The notes: generated by a model not told the origin, from the letters alone. A stretch of 64,000 bases of DNA from Legionella_C sp048541585 (GCF_048541585.1 NZ_CP183303.1:3286001-3350000); one strand, 5' to 3'. Shown: positions 1 through 9,681, counted from the stretch's first letter. Numbers and translations: made by a program.

Positions 1-188
1 GAGTAGTAGGGATTTTCTTCAGTAGTATTTTCTTCTTTTAGAGCGGCAATTAAGTCAATAAGCTGTAGAGCTAAAACAGGCTCATAAAGAAAAGGCGTAA
101 AATGTTGAGGCTCTGGATCAGAATTATCTTCGATTCTATTAGCCATCTCGGCAATCCAGTTTTTTAAGCTTTCAAAATGCGTACTCAT
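1..188 (-). CDS. Unknown protein, N-terminal part, cut by the window edge
   Basis: Minus-strand reading frame open from an ATG at 188-186 to the window edge, giving 62 residues of an acidic protein that begins MSTHFESLKNWIAEMANR. Its ATG overlaps the stop codon of the upstream thioesterase gene as ATGA, the usual sign of translational coupling, so it is probably the third gene of a tex-yciA operon. I recognise no domain in the visible part; it looks helical and soluble, without a signal peptide. The C-terminus lies outside the window. Confidence 0.6.
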   Translation of the reverse strand, partial: MSTHFESLKNWIAEMANRIEDNSDPEPQHFTPFLYEPVLALQLIDLIAALKEENTTEENPYY

Positions 189-568
189 GAAGGTCTAGGA
201 ACCTCTCTAGGCTTACCATATTCATCAATTGCAACAAACACAAACGTGCCTTCGGTAACATGAAATTTACCTATGCCAGTGGCTGGTTCTGCCCATACTT
301 CAACGGCAATTGTCATAGAGGATTTACCTAATTTAATTAATTCAGCATAGCAACTAACAATATCACCAACACGCACTGGCTTTAAAAAATTCATCGAATG
401 AATAGCTACTGTTGCCGCTCGCCCGCGGGATATTTTTTTAGCAAGAACACCGGCAGCAAGGTCCATCTGAGACACCAGCCAACCTCCAAAAATATCACCG
501 TTTGCATTAGTATCAGCAGGCATTGCCAATGTTTGTATGGTGATTTCACCTCTAGGCTTAGTTGCCAT
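185..568 (-). CDS. yciA: Acyl-CoA thioesterase, YciA-type hotdog fold
   Basis: At 127 residues this is the usual size for YciA. The block LAMPADTNANGDIFGGWL near residues 14-31 is the family signature, holding the catalytic Asp and the acyl-CoA contact region of the hotdog fold; FLKPVRVGDIV and VFVAIDEYGKPR follow as in E. coli YciA. The family hydrolyses a broad range of acyl-CoAs in the cytoplasm and is thought to recycle CoA. The ATG directly follows the tex stop codon (TAA then ATG, no spacer), and its own stop overlaps the next gene, so the three genes are likely one transcript. Confidence 0.93.
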   Translation of the reverse strand: MATKPRGEITIQTLAMPADTNANGDIFGGWLVSQMDLAAGVLAKKISRGRAATVAIHSMNFLKPVRVGDIVSCYAELIKLGKSSMTIAVEVWAEPATGIGKFHVTEGTFVFVAIDEYGKPREVPRPS

Positions 569-2926
569 TTATGATCCACGCTTTAATTTTGCTAAAGCAT
601 CTGCCATGGCTGTATTAAAAATACCTTTTTTACTGGTTGAAATAACGCCGTTTTTATGTTCTTTTCGAACAATAGGTTTTTTCTTTACGGGCAAAGATTT
701 AGTTTCTTTGTCTTTATGTTCAGGCTTTATTACTTTTTTAGGATTGGCTGTCGCTTTTTCTTCTTCTAACTTCATGCTCAACCCAATTCGTCGACGCTCT
801 TTATCTACTTCAATAACTCTAACTTTGATTATATCACCCGCTTTAACAACGGTGTGCGGATTATTAACAAATTTATTAGCCATTGCAGATATATGTACAA
901 GCCCATCTTGATGGACTCCAATATCAACAAAGGCACCAAAATTAGTAACGTTACTAACTACTCCTTCAAGAATCATCCCTTCTTTAAGATGATTAATATC
1001 TTCTACACCTTCTTTAAAAGAAGCAGTTTTAAATTTTGGTCGTGGATCACGGCCTGGTTTTTCAAGTTCTTTTAAAACATCTTGTATAGTTGGCAAGCCA
1101 AATTGTTCGTCAATATAATCTTTTGCATTAACACTTTTTAAAAACTCATGATTTCCGATAATTTCATTAAGAGAAGCACCTTGCTTTGTTAATATTTTTT
1201 CTACTAATCCATAAGCTTCAGGGTGAACAGCTGAGGCGTCCAGAGGATTATTACCATTAATAATACGAAGAAAACCAGCACATTGTTGAAATGTTTTCTC
1301 ACCCATACGAGGTATTTTTTTCAATTGTTCTCGGCTATTAAACTTACCATTTTCATCACGATATTGAACTAAATTTTTAGCCAGCGTTTCATTAAGGCCT
1401 GACACTCGCGTTAGTAAAGCAGCAGAAGCTGTGTTTATATCGACGCCAACTAAGTTTACACAATCTTCTACAACACCATCCAAACTACGTGCTAACCTAT
1501 TTTGATTAACGTCATGCTGATATTGGCCAACGCCAATTGCTTTTGGGTCAATTTTTACTAATTCTGCTAAAGGATCTTGTAGACGTCTAGCAATTGAAAC
1601 AGCACCGCGAATACTTACATCTAAATCTGGAAACTCCGCAGCTGCTAACTCTGAAGCTGAATAAACAGAGGCCCCTGCTTCACTCACCATAACCTTAGTT
1701 AACTTAAGATCTGGATACATTTTAATCATATCATTAACTAAACGTTCTGTTTCTCGCGATCCTGTCCCATTACCAATACTAATTAAATTAATGTGATATT
1801 TAGCTGCAAGCTTAGCTAACTCGCCAATAGCTTGATGCCATTCATTATGCGGCGCAAAAGGAAATACAGTGGTGTAATCTAGAACTTTGCCTGTTATATC
1901 AACTACTACAACTTTAACGCCTGTTCTAATGCCTGGATCTAATCCAAGTGTAGCTTGCGACCCTGCTGGCGCTGCTAACAATAAATCACGCAGATTCCGA
2001 GCAAATACAGCGATAGCTTCTTCATCGGCAAATTCACGTAATCGTGCAAGTAATTCAAGTTCAAGCTTAGTAAATAACTTTATTTTCCAAGTCATATTTA
2101 CGGTTTCTAATAACCAATTATCTGCCGCTCTATTTTGATTCTCGATATTAAAAACAGCAGCAATACGTTGCTGTCCATGTTCACTATCATTAGGTAACTC
2201 TAGTTTAAACTGTAAAATGCCTTCGCGACGGCCGCGAAATAAAGCCAAAGCACGATGAGAGGGAATTTTTTTAATGGGTTCAGCGTATTCAAAATAATCA
2301 CTAAACTTATGCGCATTAGCTTTTTTCTCATCATTGATAACAAATGATTTAAGAATAATATGATTCCATAAATACTCACGTAGCTCTGTGATTAATTCAG
2401 GATTTTCTGCAAAACGTTCCATTAAAATTTGGCGAGCACCTTCTAAGGCCGCTTCTTTAGTATCAACAGCGAGCTCTTTATTTATATAAGACTCAGCAAT
2501 TTGTAATGGCTCTTGTGACGGGTCTTGCAGTAAACTCTCTGCTAATGGCTCAAGCCCTGCTTCTCTAGCTAACTGGGCTTTAGTTCGCCGTTTAGGTCGA
2601 TAAGGTAAATAAAGATCTTCAAGGCGAGTTTTAGTTGTAGCTGTTAAAATCTGTTGCTCAAGCTCAGCGGTTAATTTATCTTGCTCGCGAATTGCTTGTA
2701 AAATAAAATGACGCCGCTCATCTAATTCCCGAATATAATGTAGGCGCTCAGCAAGTTCCCTTAACTCAGTATCATTAAGCCCCTGGGTTACTTCTTTACG
2801 GTAACGGGCAATAAAGGGCACGGTTGCACCTTCATCAAGTAAACGAATAGCTGCCTCTACTTGTGAGATTTTAACCTTAAGTTCCTGCGCTATAATCTCT
2901 GCAGCCGACATCATTTCTTGAGCCAT
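569..2926 (-). CDS. tex: Tex, RNA-binding transcription accessory protein
   Basis: 785 residues, full length for Tex. An N-terminal helical region leads into a YqgF/RNase H-like domain (TLGLDPGIRTGVKVVVVD near 330), then helix-hairpin-helix segments (LLTRVSGLNETLAKNLV and KIPRMGEKTFQQCAGFLR), and a C-terminal S1 RNA-binding domain (EGMILEGVVSNVTNFGAFVD near 647). The tail after residue about 720 is Lys-rich, a common lineage-specific extension. Tex binds nucleic acid and affects transcription in several bacteria. A GAGGAT ribosome site lies just before the ATG, and a TATAAT-type -10 box lies upstream at 2962-2967. It heads the tex-yciA-unknown operon. Confidence 0.96.
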   Translation of the reverse strand: MAQEMMSAAEIIAQELKVKISQVEAAIRLLDEGATVPFIARYRKEVTQGLNDTELRELAERLHYIRELDERRHFILQAIREQDKLTAELEQQILTATTKTRLEDLYLPYRPKRRTKAQLAREAGLEPLAESLLQDPSQEPLQIAESYINKELAVDTKEAALEGARQILMERFAENPELITELREYLWNHIILKSFVINDEKKANAHKFSDYFEYAEPIKKIPSHRALALFRGRREGILQFKLELPNDSEHGQQRIAAVFNIENQNRAADNWLLETVNMTWKIKLFTKLELELLARLREFADEEAIAVFARNLRDLLLAAPAGSQATLGLDPGIRTGVKVVVVDITGKVLDYTTVFPFAPHNEWHQAIGELAKLAAKYHINLISIGNGTGSRETERLVNDMIKMYPDLKLTKVMVSEAGASVYSASELAAAEFPDLDVSIRGAVSIARRLQDPLAELVKIDPKAIGVGQYQHDVNQNRLARSLDGVVEDCVNLVGVDINTASAALLTRVSGLNETLAKNLVQYRDENGKFNSREQLKKIPRMGEKTFQQCAGFLRIINGNNPLDASAVHPEAYGLVEKILTKQGASLNEIIGNHEFLKSVNAKDYIDEQFGLPTIQDVLKELEKPGRDPRPKFKTASFKEGVEDINHLKEGMILEGVVSNVTNFGAFVDIGVHQDGLVHISAMANKFVNNPHTVVKAGDIIKVRVIEVDKERRRIGLSMKLEEEKATANPKKVIKPEHKDKETKSLPVKKKPIVRKEHKNGVISTSKKGIFNTAMADALAKLKRGS

Positions 2927-2961
2927 TCATATCCTCGCAAAACATTAATTAAAACCTTAAC

Positions 2962-2991
2962 ATTATACACTCATTACCAAACTTTTTGCGA
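2962..2991 (-). promoter_or_regulatory. Candidate sigma-70 promoter for tex
   Basis: On the minus strand a perfect TATAAT (2962-2967) lies 18 bp downstream of TCGCAA (2986-2991), a weak -35. It is 35 nt upstream of the tex start codon, in a 115-bp gap between divergent genes. The -35 match is only 3 of 6, so confidence rests on the -10 box and position. Confidence 0.4.
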
Positions 2992-3041
2992 ATTTTAACT
3001 ACGCATTTAAAATCAAAATTTAAATTGAGGTAAAAATACTT

Positions 3042-3440
3042 ATGACTAAACCAAGTTCAAATCCATTTTGCTGGCATGAGTTAGCAACACCTGACTTAAA
3101 TAGTACTAAAAAATTTTACAATAAATTACTGGGGTGGCAATTTACCGAACTTAATATTAATCATACAACCTATATAATAATTATATTAAATAATAAGGAA
3201 TTTGGCGGCATGTGGCAGATTCCGCCTGATAAAAAACAAGAAATAAAATCACAATGGATAAGTTATTTATCGGTTAATAATCTGGAAGATACTTTGCAAC
3301 AGGCGATAAAGTTAGGAGCAACTATTCAAACTCCTCTTACACCTGTAGGCAATTATGGCCAGTTTGCAGTGATTGCTGACCCAACTGGCGTACCTGTTGC
3401 CTTTTGGGAATCCTTTAAAACTAATTGCACAAGTAAATAA
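3042..3440 (+). CDS. VOC/glyoxalase-superfamily protein
   Basis: A 132-residue protein with a single vicinal-oxygen-chelate pattern: it opens with CWHELATPDLNSTKKFYNKLLGW, where His12 is a likely metal ligand, and ends with VIADPTGVPVAFWES, where the final Glu is the other expected ligand. Single-module proteins of this type dimerise and include lactoylglutathione lyase-like and antibiotic-binding proteins; the substrate cannot be read from sequence. A TTGAGG ribosome site precedes the ATG. It is divergent from tex and convergent with glmS, so it is probably monocistronic. Confidence 0.85.
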   Translation: MTKPSSNPFCWHELATPDLNSTKKFYNKLLGWQFTELNINHTTYIIIILNNKEFGGMWQIPPDKKQEIKSQWISYLSVNNLEDTLQQAIKLGATIQTPLTPVGNYGQFAVIADPTGVPVAFWESFKTNCTSK

Positions 3441-3503
3441 TTGCGCAATTAAGCTTTAAAGATTTTACTTGCAGCCTACTCCATGGCTATACCATTTATA
3501 GCT

Positions 3504-5318
3504 TTATTCAACCGTCACCGACTTGGCTAAATTACGTGGCTGATCAACATCTGTACCTTTAGCGACTGCTACATGATAAGCCAATAACTGCAGAGGAATG
3601 GTATAAACAATTGGCGCAATCCAAACACCACAGCAAGGAACAGGGATTAACTGCGCACCGTTAGGTTGCCAAGTCTGCGAATCGTCAACAAAAACAATTA
3701 ACTGACCACCACGAGCGCTTACTTCATGCAAGTTAGATTTTAATTTATCTAATAACTCATCATTAGGTGCTATAGCAATGACAGGCATTTCATTATCCAC
3801 GAGCGCCAAAGGACCATGCTTTAACTCGCCAGCTGGATAAGCTTCGGCATGAATATAAGAAATTTCTTTAAGCTTTAGCGCCCCTTCTAGAGCAACAGGA
3901 TACTGCACACCACGACCTAAAAAAAGCGCATGTGATTTATTTACAAATAATTCCGATAAAGTCTCAATACGGTTATTCATTTGTAACGTACGTTCGCAAT
4001 GAGTTGGCAATTCTCTTAGCTGATCTAGAACGTCTTTAACGCGTTCGTCTTTACATAATGCTGAAGCTAACATCAAAAAAGCAGCTAACTGAGTTGTAAA
4101 GGCTTTTGTGGATGCAACGCCAATCTCAATACCTGCTCGCGTTAGAAAAACACAATCTGCTTCTCGCACTAATGTACTTGTTGGCACATTACAAATAGCT
4201 AAAGTTGCTAAATAATTTAAAGATTTTGCTTTATGTAATGCAGCTAAAGTATCCGCTGTCTCACCAGATTGAGAAACAGCAACAAAAAGCGTATCTGGAC
4301 TGACAACTACATCACGATAACGATATTCACTAGCTATTTCTACTTGTGTGCTAATACCAGCCAAGGATTCTATCCAATAGCGAGCAATAAGGCCGGCATG
4401 AAAACTTGTTCCACAAGCTATAATATGAATTTGTTTAATATTTTTAAATAAGTCGACAGCTTTAGCACCAAAGCTAGCCCTTAATACCTCTTGCGAAGCA
4501 ATACGTCCTTCTAATGTATCAGATAAAACACTAGCCTGTTCGTAAATTTCTTTTAACATAAAATGACGATAATTACCTTTTGTGACAGTCTGATTATTAC
4601 CATCAATCGCATGTACTGAACGCTTAACTGGCTGATCTTCTATGTTATAAATATCAATTTTGCCATCATGAAAATGAGCACTATCGCCCTCTTCTAAATA
4701 AATAACTTGCTGGGCAAAAGAACCTAAAGCTAAGGCATCTGAAGCAATAAATTGCTCACCAATACCTAAACCCAATACCAAAGGGCTGCCTTTACGAATA
4801 GCAATTAATTCACGTGGACGTTGCTCATGAATCACACCTAAAGCAAATGCGCCATTCATTAGCTTCGCTGCTTCCTGTACAGCACGCAATAAATTTTCAT
4901 GCTGCTGATAATAGTAGTGCACTAAGTGTGCTGCTACTTCTGTGTCTGTTTCAGAAGAAAATTCATAACCTTCGCTTACTAAGCGTTCTCGCAATACTTC
5001 ATGATTTTCAATGATTCCATTATGAACAATAGCTATTTGCCCATTAGAGAGATGGGGGTGAGCATTTTCTTCACAAGGTTTTCCATGCGTTGCCCAACGA
5101 GTATGCGCAATACCTAACGTGCCTGTAATGGCTGTTTTTTGCATGGCCTCTGCTAACGCTTGTACTTTACCTTCAATGCGTACCCGCTTTAGATGTCCCT
5201 TATTATCAATAATTGCAATACCTGCAGAATCATAGCCGCGGTATTCTAAGCGTCGCAATCCTGCTAATAAAACCTGAGTAATATCACGCTGAGATATTGC
5301 ACCTATAATTCCACACAT
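3504..5318 (-). CDS. glmS: Glucosamine-fructose-6-phosphate aminotransferase GlmS
   Basis: 604 residues, typical for GlmS. The N-terminus MCGIIGAI exposes the Cys2 nucleophile of the glutaminase domain after Met removal; THGKPCEENAHPH and HNGIIENH are further glutaminase motifs. Two SIS sugar-isomerase domains follow (ACGTSFHAG, SQSGETADTLAAL; then KHGPLALVD), and the protein ends in the conserved DVDQPRNLAKSVTVE. It makes glucosamine-6-phosphate from fructose-6-phosphate and glutamine, the first step to UDP-GlcNAc; GlmU of the same pathway is at 62.5-63.9 kb, not adjacent. An AAGGAG ribosome site lies 8 nt before the ATG. I see no glmS ribozyme upstream. Confidence 0.98.
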   Translation of the reverse strand: MCGIIGAISQRDITQVLLAGLRRLEYRGYDSAGIAIIDNKGHLKRVRIEGKVQALAEAMQKTAITGTLGIAHTRWATHGKPCEENAHPHLSNGQIAIVHNGIIENHEVLRERLVSEGYEFSSETDTEVAAHLVHYYYQQHENLLRAVQEAAKLMNGAFALGVIHEQRPRELIAIRKGSPLVLGLGIGEQFIASDALALGSFAQQVIYLEEGDSAHFHDGKIDIYNIEDQPVKRSVHAIDGNNQTVTKGNYRHFMLKEIYEQASVLSDTLEGRIASQEVLRASFGAKAVDLFKNIKQIHIIACGTSFHAGLIARYWIESLAGISTQVEIASEYRYRDVVVSPDTLFVAVSQSGETADTLAALHKAKSLNYLATLAICNVPTSTLVREADCVFLTRAGIEIGVASTKAFTTQLAAFLMLASALCKDERVKDVLDQLRELPTHCERTLQMNNRIETLSELFVNKSHALFLGRGVQYPVALEGALKLKEISYIHAEAYPAGELKHGPLALVDNEMPVIAIAPNDELLDKLKSNLHEVSARGGQLIVFVDDSQTWQPNGAQLIPVPCCGVWIAPIVYTIPLQLLAYHVAVAKGTDVDQPRNLAKSVTVE

Positions 5319-5421
5319 ATTGCATGACTCCTTATTTTAATTTTTAGTAGTCCTGGCATCTAATTTCAAATTAAAAAAACATACAGTATGCCATAACAAC
5401 TATCCCTATTTAAATATTAGT

Positions 5422-6729
5422 TTAAATATCCTTATTTATAAGTCGTGCACAATTTGTCTTATACCCATGTGCTTTCATTGCCAAACAGATTTCATCTGCT
5501 AAAAATAAATGGGCTTTAGTAGTTGGGTGAATTTCATCCCAGAAAAGGTAATCATCAGGGTTAGCACAAACATGATAATTTTTCTCGTTAGGCGCGAAAT
5601 TTTTATCCTTATACTGCAGAGTTTGTGCGTACTCTAATACGAAGTTCCCCTTAAAAGGTGAATCGGCTGACAGCTTAAACATAGGGAATTTAACATCTAT
5701 ACAGGCATCGGTTACATTTTTAAAGCCAAAGAGAACTGGATTTTCTATGGCTTTATGCAAAATCGGCTGAATATCAATAAAGAGAAAATCAACATCAGGA
5801 AAAGAATTTTGCCATTCCATTACCTTCTGTGCTAATCGCTCATTATGCGTTTGGCTAACATAATTTAATAAATCACTATCCGCTGTATTTAAATAGCGGG
5901 GAGCAACGCCTATTGAGGGAACACCCAAAATAACGAAACGTTTAGCACCAGCTTTAACTAATTTTTTTACAGACCCGCCTATCCCATCAATAACATTATC
6001 TATATAAGCACTTAGCTTAGTAGAATCATAATTATCGGCAAATCTAAAAGTATTAAGATAATCATTACCACCAGTGAAAACGAAATAAACAGTTTCATCA
6101 CTTAGTTGTTCATTAACTAATAAATAAGCTTGAACCGTTAAACCAAGGCTTGGCGGAATCAATTTGCCTACAATTAAGTTTTTAACTGTTAACAGCGGAT
6201 GGCGTATTAAATTCCATACGGTTAATTGGTAATCATAGGTAACAGCCCAACTACCACCAAAAGCTTTATTGGTAAAATAGCGCTTATCTTCTCTATCAAC
6301 TGAAAGCATAGGTGCTAAATACTCATCCCAAACTCGACCATTAGAGAAATGATCTTGCCAATAAGGGGCACCAGGTAAAATAGGAGCTTTTTTAATATTT
6401 GAAATAAGAGAGGCAAGCATAGGGCCTACACCGGTGTCAAAAAAGTCGGTTACGATATCAATACCTGTATCTAACAGAATTTGCGGAACATAATATTCTT
6501 CAGCAAATTCAGTCATTTTGTTAATTACAAATACTTTAACAGGGTAAACAAGGTAGGCGGGGCTTTCTTCTTGTCTTAGGCTCTTTAAAAGATGTGTTGT
6601 ATTACCTGTATCAGAAAGGCTATCGCCAAAAATTACTATAGATTTAACAGGCGCCTCTGCCTTTACTACGACAGGTAAAAAAAATGCTAATATACATAAC
6701 GCCCTGCACAACTTTGTGCAATATGACAT
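5422..6729 (-). CDS. plaC: Secreted GDSL phospholipase/acyltransferase, PlaC-like
   Basis: 435 residues with a signal peptide ending near VVVKAEA (about residue 24). GDSL-family blocks are all visible: IVIFGDSLSDTGN with Ser37, FGGSWA, TGGNDYLN with Asn222, and FWDEIHPTTKAH with Asp398 and His401. As I recall, the catalytic triad reported for Legionella pneumophila PlaC, a secreted glycerophospholipid:cholesterol acyltransferase and lysophospholipase A, has exactly these numbers, and the length agrees. Cys343 and Cys388 bracket a segment that could be the disulfide loop described for PlaC activation. Expected to leave by Sec and the type II system. It stands alone between glmS and smpB. GDSL hydrolase is certain; the PlaC orthology is likely. 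Confidence 0.86.
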   Translation of the reverse strand: MSYCTKLCRALCILAFFLPVVVKAEAPVKSIVIFGDSLSDTGNTTHLLKSLRQEESPAYLVYPVKVFVINKMTEFAEEYYVPQILLDTGIDIVTDFFDTGVGPMLASLISNIKKAPILPGAPYWQDHFSNGRVWDEYLAPMLSVDREDKRYFTNKAFGGSWAVTYDYQLTVWNLIRHPLLTVKNLIVGKLIPPSLGLTVQAYLLVNEQLSDETVYFVFTGGNDYLNTFRFADNYDSTKLSAYIDNVIDGIGGSVKKLVKAGAKRFVILGVPSIGVAPRYLNTADSDLLNYVSQTHNERLAQKVMEWQNSFPDVDFLFIDIQPILHKAIENPVLFGFKNVTDACIDVKFPMFKLSADSPFKGNFVLEYAQTLQYKDKNFAPNEKNYHVCANPDDYLFWDEIHPTTKAHLFLADEICLAMKAHGYKTNCARLINKDI

Positions 6730-6947
6730 AGTCCCCTCCTTAGGTTAAAAAAAATCCCTTTACTTACTTTACTTGCTCAAAAAACCGACAGTGATTGCTT
6801 TGACAAGGCTCATCAATAATTATCAGTTTGAGATAGGCTACTTTTAGATTAAAGACTGATGTTCATTTATTGTCAATCTGATTAGCATGTAGCTTTCATT
6901 TTTCTTTATTTATTTTTATAACTAAGTCTTTAAATGTGGATAATATA

Positions 6948-7412
6948 CTACTTATTTTTTTTTAAAAGACGAGCTCGATCGCGTTGCCAATCCCGCTCTT
7001 TAATTGTATCTCTTTTATCGTGCGTCTTTTTACCTTTTGCCAATGCTAATTTCATCTTTACAAGGTTTTTCCGCCAATATAAAGATAAGGGAATCAAAGT
7101 ATAGCCTTGCCTTTCTACACTGCCAATTAATTTATTTAATTCCTGCTTACTTAATAAAAGCTTTCGCGTTCGTATAGGATCTGGATATAAATGCTTTGCA
7201 GCAGTAGGCAACGGTTGAATTTGCGCTCCTAATAAAAATGCCTCGCCATGTTTAATAATAACATGAGCATCGGATAAATTTATCTTACCAGCACGCAGAC
7301 TTTTTACTTCCCAACCTTGAAGTACAAGACCTGCTTCATATTCATCCTCAATAAAATAATCAAAACGAGCTTTTTTATTTAAGGCTATAGAAGTATTTTG
7401 TTCTTTACCACT
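6948..7412 (-). CDS. smpB: SsrA-binding protein SmpB
   Basis: The 154-residue product starting MSGKEQNTSIALNKKARF matches SmpB throughout: FIEDEYEAGLVLQGWEVKSLR, GEAFLLGAQIQPL, and a basic C-terminal tail GKKTHDKRDTIKERDWQRDR that enters the ribosomal mRNA channel. SmpB delivers tmRNA to stalled ribosomes. The reading frame extends upstream to 7454, but a good promoter -10 box lies inside that extension, and the family starts near here, so I place the start at 7412. The ssrA gene is not in this window. Confidence 0.96.
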   Translation of the reverse strand, partial: SGKEQNTSIALNKKARFDYFIEDEYEAGLVLQGWEVKSLRAGKINLSDAHVIIKHGEAFLLGAQIQPLPTAAKHLYPDPIRTRKLLLSKQELNKLIGSVERQGYTLIPLSLYWRKNLVKMKLALAKGKKTHDKRDTIKERDWQRDRARLLKKNK

Positions 7413-7444
7413 CATTAATTGTCTAACCGAAATACAAAAGCCAC

Positions 7445-7473
7445 AGTATAACATTGGCTATGAAAATTGATAA
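7445..7473 (-). promoter_or_regulatory. Promoter of smpB
   Basis: On the minus strand TTATCA (7468-7473) is followed after 17 bp by TATACT (7445-7450), preceded by TG to make an extended -10. Transcription would start about 30 nt before the ATG at 7412, which rules out the longer upstream start. Confidence 0.6.
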
Positions 7474-7664
7474 GCATTCACAGTTTATGTTCCATGGTTT
7501 AAGTTAGTCGTTGATTGGGCACACAAGTTAATGAAGTAAAAATGGTATAGCGTTATCAACTAAATTTTAGACAAAATATCAGACAATAATAATGTGAAAT
7601 TGTTTGTTCAAACTAAATTATAAATATAAAATGAAAGAGCTATTTCATAAATTGAGGATTATTC

Positions 7665-8162
7665 ATGAAGATTGGTGATAAGGTAGCGGACTTACAATTT
7701 ACAGCAACTAATGGTACCACTGCCAATTTAGCTAATTATCGTGGCCAGTGGATAATACTTTATTTTTATCCAAAAGATGCAACACCAGGCTGTACAACGC
7801 AAGGACAAAACTTTCGCGATTCCTATAGCTTGTTTCAAGCATTAAATACCATTATTTTTGGTATTTCGCGTGATAGTATTAAATCTCATGAAAACTTCAA
7901 AGCAAAACAAGCGTTTCAGTTTGAGCTTATCAGTGATGAGGATGAAAAATTTTGTCATCTATTTGATGTCATTAAGATAAAAAATATGTATGGCAAACAA
8001 GTACAAGGAATCGAACGGAGTACTTTTATTATTAATCCTGAAGGTATTTTAAGTTATGAATGGCGACGAGTTAGCGTTCCTAACCATGTAAATGAGGTAC
8101 TGGCTACTTTAAAAGAACTACAGCAAAAAGAAACGACAGTAACCGATAATTCTCATTATTGA
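7665..8162 (+). CDS. bcp: Thioredoxin-dependent peroxiredoxin, Bcp/PrxQ family
   Basis: 165 residues with the AhpC/TSA-type thioredoxin fold. The peroxidatic centre is YFYPKDATPGCTTQ with Cys43. The resolving Cys that E. coli Bcp carries five residues later is replaced by Gln48, so this enzyme would work as a 1-Cys form or with a resolving Cys elsewhere (Cys86 in EKFCHLF is the only other candidate). It reduces organic and hydrogen peroxides in the cytoplasm. The next gene downstream on the same strand is phoH, 90 bp away. Confidence 0.93.
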   Translation: MKIGDKVADLQFTATNGTTANLANYRGQWIILYFYPKDATPGCTTQGQNFRDSYSLFQALNTIIFGISRDSIKSHENFKAKQAFQFELISDEDEKFCHLFDVIKIKNMYGKQVQGIERSTFIINPEGILSYEWRRVSVPNHVNEVLATLKELQQKETTVTDNSHY

Positions 8163-8252
8163 TAGATTAATTACTATTAATAAACTAATAAGGAGCTTGA
8201 CGATAGTAAGTCAGGTTATCACAATGGATGCTTTTGGCTGATGGAGTAGTTT

Positions 8253-9656
8253 ATGGCTGACAAGGGATATAAGAACAAGCTGTTTGTACTTGATACAAAC
8301 ATCATGATGAGTGATCCAACAGCAATTTATCGTTTTGACGAGCATGATATTTATTTACCTATGGTTGTACTAGAAGAATTAGACAGCCATAAGACCGGGC
8401 TTTCTGATGTAGCTCGTAACGTTCGCCAAACAAATCGAATGTTAGTTGAATTAATGAGCGGCGCCACTCATAAAGAGATTGTTGAGGGGCTTTCAATTCC
8501 AAGCTTTCTACATCACGATAATAATAAAAGTACTGGTCGATTATTTTTTCAAACGGACGACTTTGAGCAAATTAGATCAAGCACACTACCTGGTCATAAG
8601 CCTGATAATACACTACTAGCAACAGCATTAGGTTTACAAAAAAAATATCCTGAAAGACAAATCATTATTATCTCTAAAGATATTAATCTACGAATTAAAG
8701 CAGGTATCCTAGGTATTAAAGCTGAGGATTACTATAATGATCAGGTCCTCGATGATGTTAGTTTATTACATAGTGGTTTACATATCTTAGATAATAATTT
8801 TTGGGATACACATGTTAAAGACATGAATGCTTGGCAAGAGAGTGGTAAAAGTTTTTATAAAATTAGTGGTCCAATAACACACCACTGGAATCCTAATGAT
8901 TGCTTAAGCACTGAAGATAATCAGTTTCTAGCTATTGTAAAAAAAGTTGAGGCAGAACATGCCATTATTCAAGTTGCTCGTGATTACACTCAACCTAAAC
9001 ATACCGTATGGGGAATTAATGCCCGCAATAGAGAACAGAATTTTTCTTTAAATTTACTACTTGATCCTGATGTAGATTTCGTAACCTTGCAAGGGTCTGC
9101 AGGTACCGGAAAAACCCTACTTACTATTGCAGCAGGTTTAACTCAAGTTTTAGATCAAAATCGCTATGCTGAAATTATTATGACCAGAGTAACTATTCCC
9201 GTTGGTGAAGATATCGGCTTTTTACCGGGAACTGAGGAAGAAAAAATGACGCCTTGGATGGGCGCATTAATGGATAATTTGGAAGTACTACATAGCTCCC
9301 AAGAAGGCGGTAGTTTTGGCCGTAATGCTACCCAAGATTTATTACAAAATAAAATTAAAATTCGTTCTTTAAATTATATGCGAGGACGAACTTTTTTAAA
9401 CCGCTTTATCATTATTGATGAGGCACAAAATTTAACCCCAAAACAAATTAAAACACTCGTTACCCGTGCAGGCCCCGGTACTAAAGTGGTTTGTTTGGGT
9501 GATATTAAACAAATTGATACACCTTATTTAACTGAAACAACATCGGGCCTTACATTTGCAGTTGATCGTTTTAAACATTGGGAACACAGCGCACATATGA
9601 CTTTATTACGTGGTGAACGATCAAGGCTTGCTTATTATGCAGCTGAACATTTATAG
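8253..9656 (+). CDS. PhoH-family ATPase with N-terminal PIN domain
   Basis: 467 residues: an N-terminal PIN nuclease domain (KLFVLDTNIMMSDPTA with the first acidic residue, then VVLEELDSHK, PDNTLLATAL) and a C-terminal PhoH P-loop ATPase with Walker A GSAGTGKT near 281-288 and Walker B FIIIDEAQN near 386. This PhoH2/YlaK architecture is linked to RNA unwinding and cleavage; related proteins in actinobacteria are toxin-like, but no antitoxin gene is adjacent here. A GGAG ribosome site precedes the ATG. It follows bcp and is followed by guaC after 25 bp, so the three may be cotranscribed. Confidence 0.93.
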   Translation: MADKGYKNKLFVLDTNIMMSDPTAIYRFDEHDIYLPMVVLEELDSHKTGLSDVARNVRQTNRMLVELMSGATHKEIVEGLSIPSFLHHDNNKSTGRLFFQTDDFEQIRSSTLPGHKPDNTLLATALGLQKKYPERQIIIISKDINLRIKAGILGIKAEDYYNDQVLDDVSLLHSGLHILDNNFWDTHVKDMNAWQESGKSFYKISGPITHHWNPNDCLSTEDNQFLAIVKKVEAEHAIIQVARDYTQPKHTVWGINARNREQNFSLNLLLDPDVDFVTLQGSAGTGKTLLTIAAGLTQVLDQNRYAEIIMTRVTIPVGEDIGFLPGTEEEKMTPWMGALMDNLEVLHSSQEGGSFGRNATQDLLQNKIKIRSLNYMRGRTFLNRFIIIDEAQNLTPKQIKTLVTRAGPGTKVVCLGDIKQIDTPYLTETTSGLTFAVDRFKHWEHSAHMTLLRGERSRLAYYAAEHL

Positions 9657-9681
9657 TACGCCTTTTATAAGAGGATAATGA

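Noticed and set aside
3438..3451. TAATTGCGCAATTA palindrome at the end of the VOC gene
   Set aside because: Perfect 14-bp palindrome but with no loop or T run; too short to call a terminator or site.
5319..5421. glmS ribozyme or riboswitch upstream of glmS
   Set aside because: The leader is about 100 bp, AT-rich and without the folded core expected; glmS ribozymes are found in Gram-positive groups.
7413..7454. Longer SmpB start
   Set aside because: A TGTTATACT extended -10 with a matching -35 lies in this segment, so transcription begins downstream of it.
8253..9656. PhoH/PIN protein as a toxin-antitoxin system
   Set aside because: The gene lies in a bcp-phoH-guaC context with no small antitoxin gene upstream, so an ordinary RNA-processing role is more likely.
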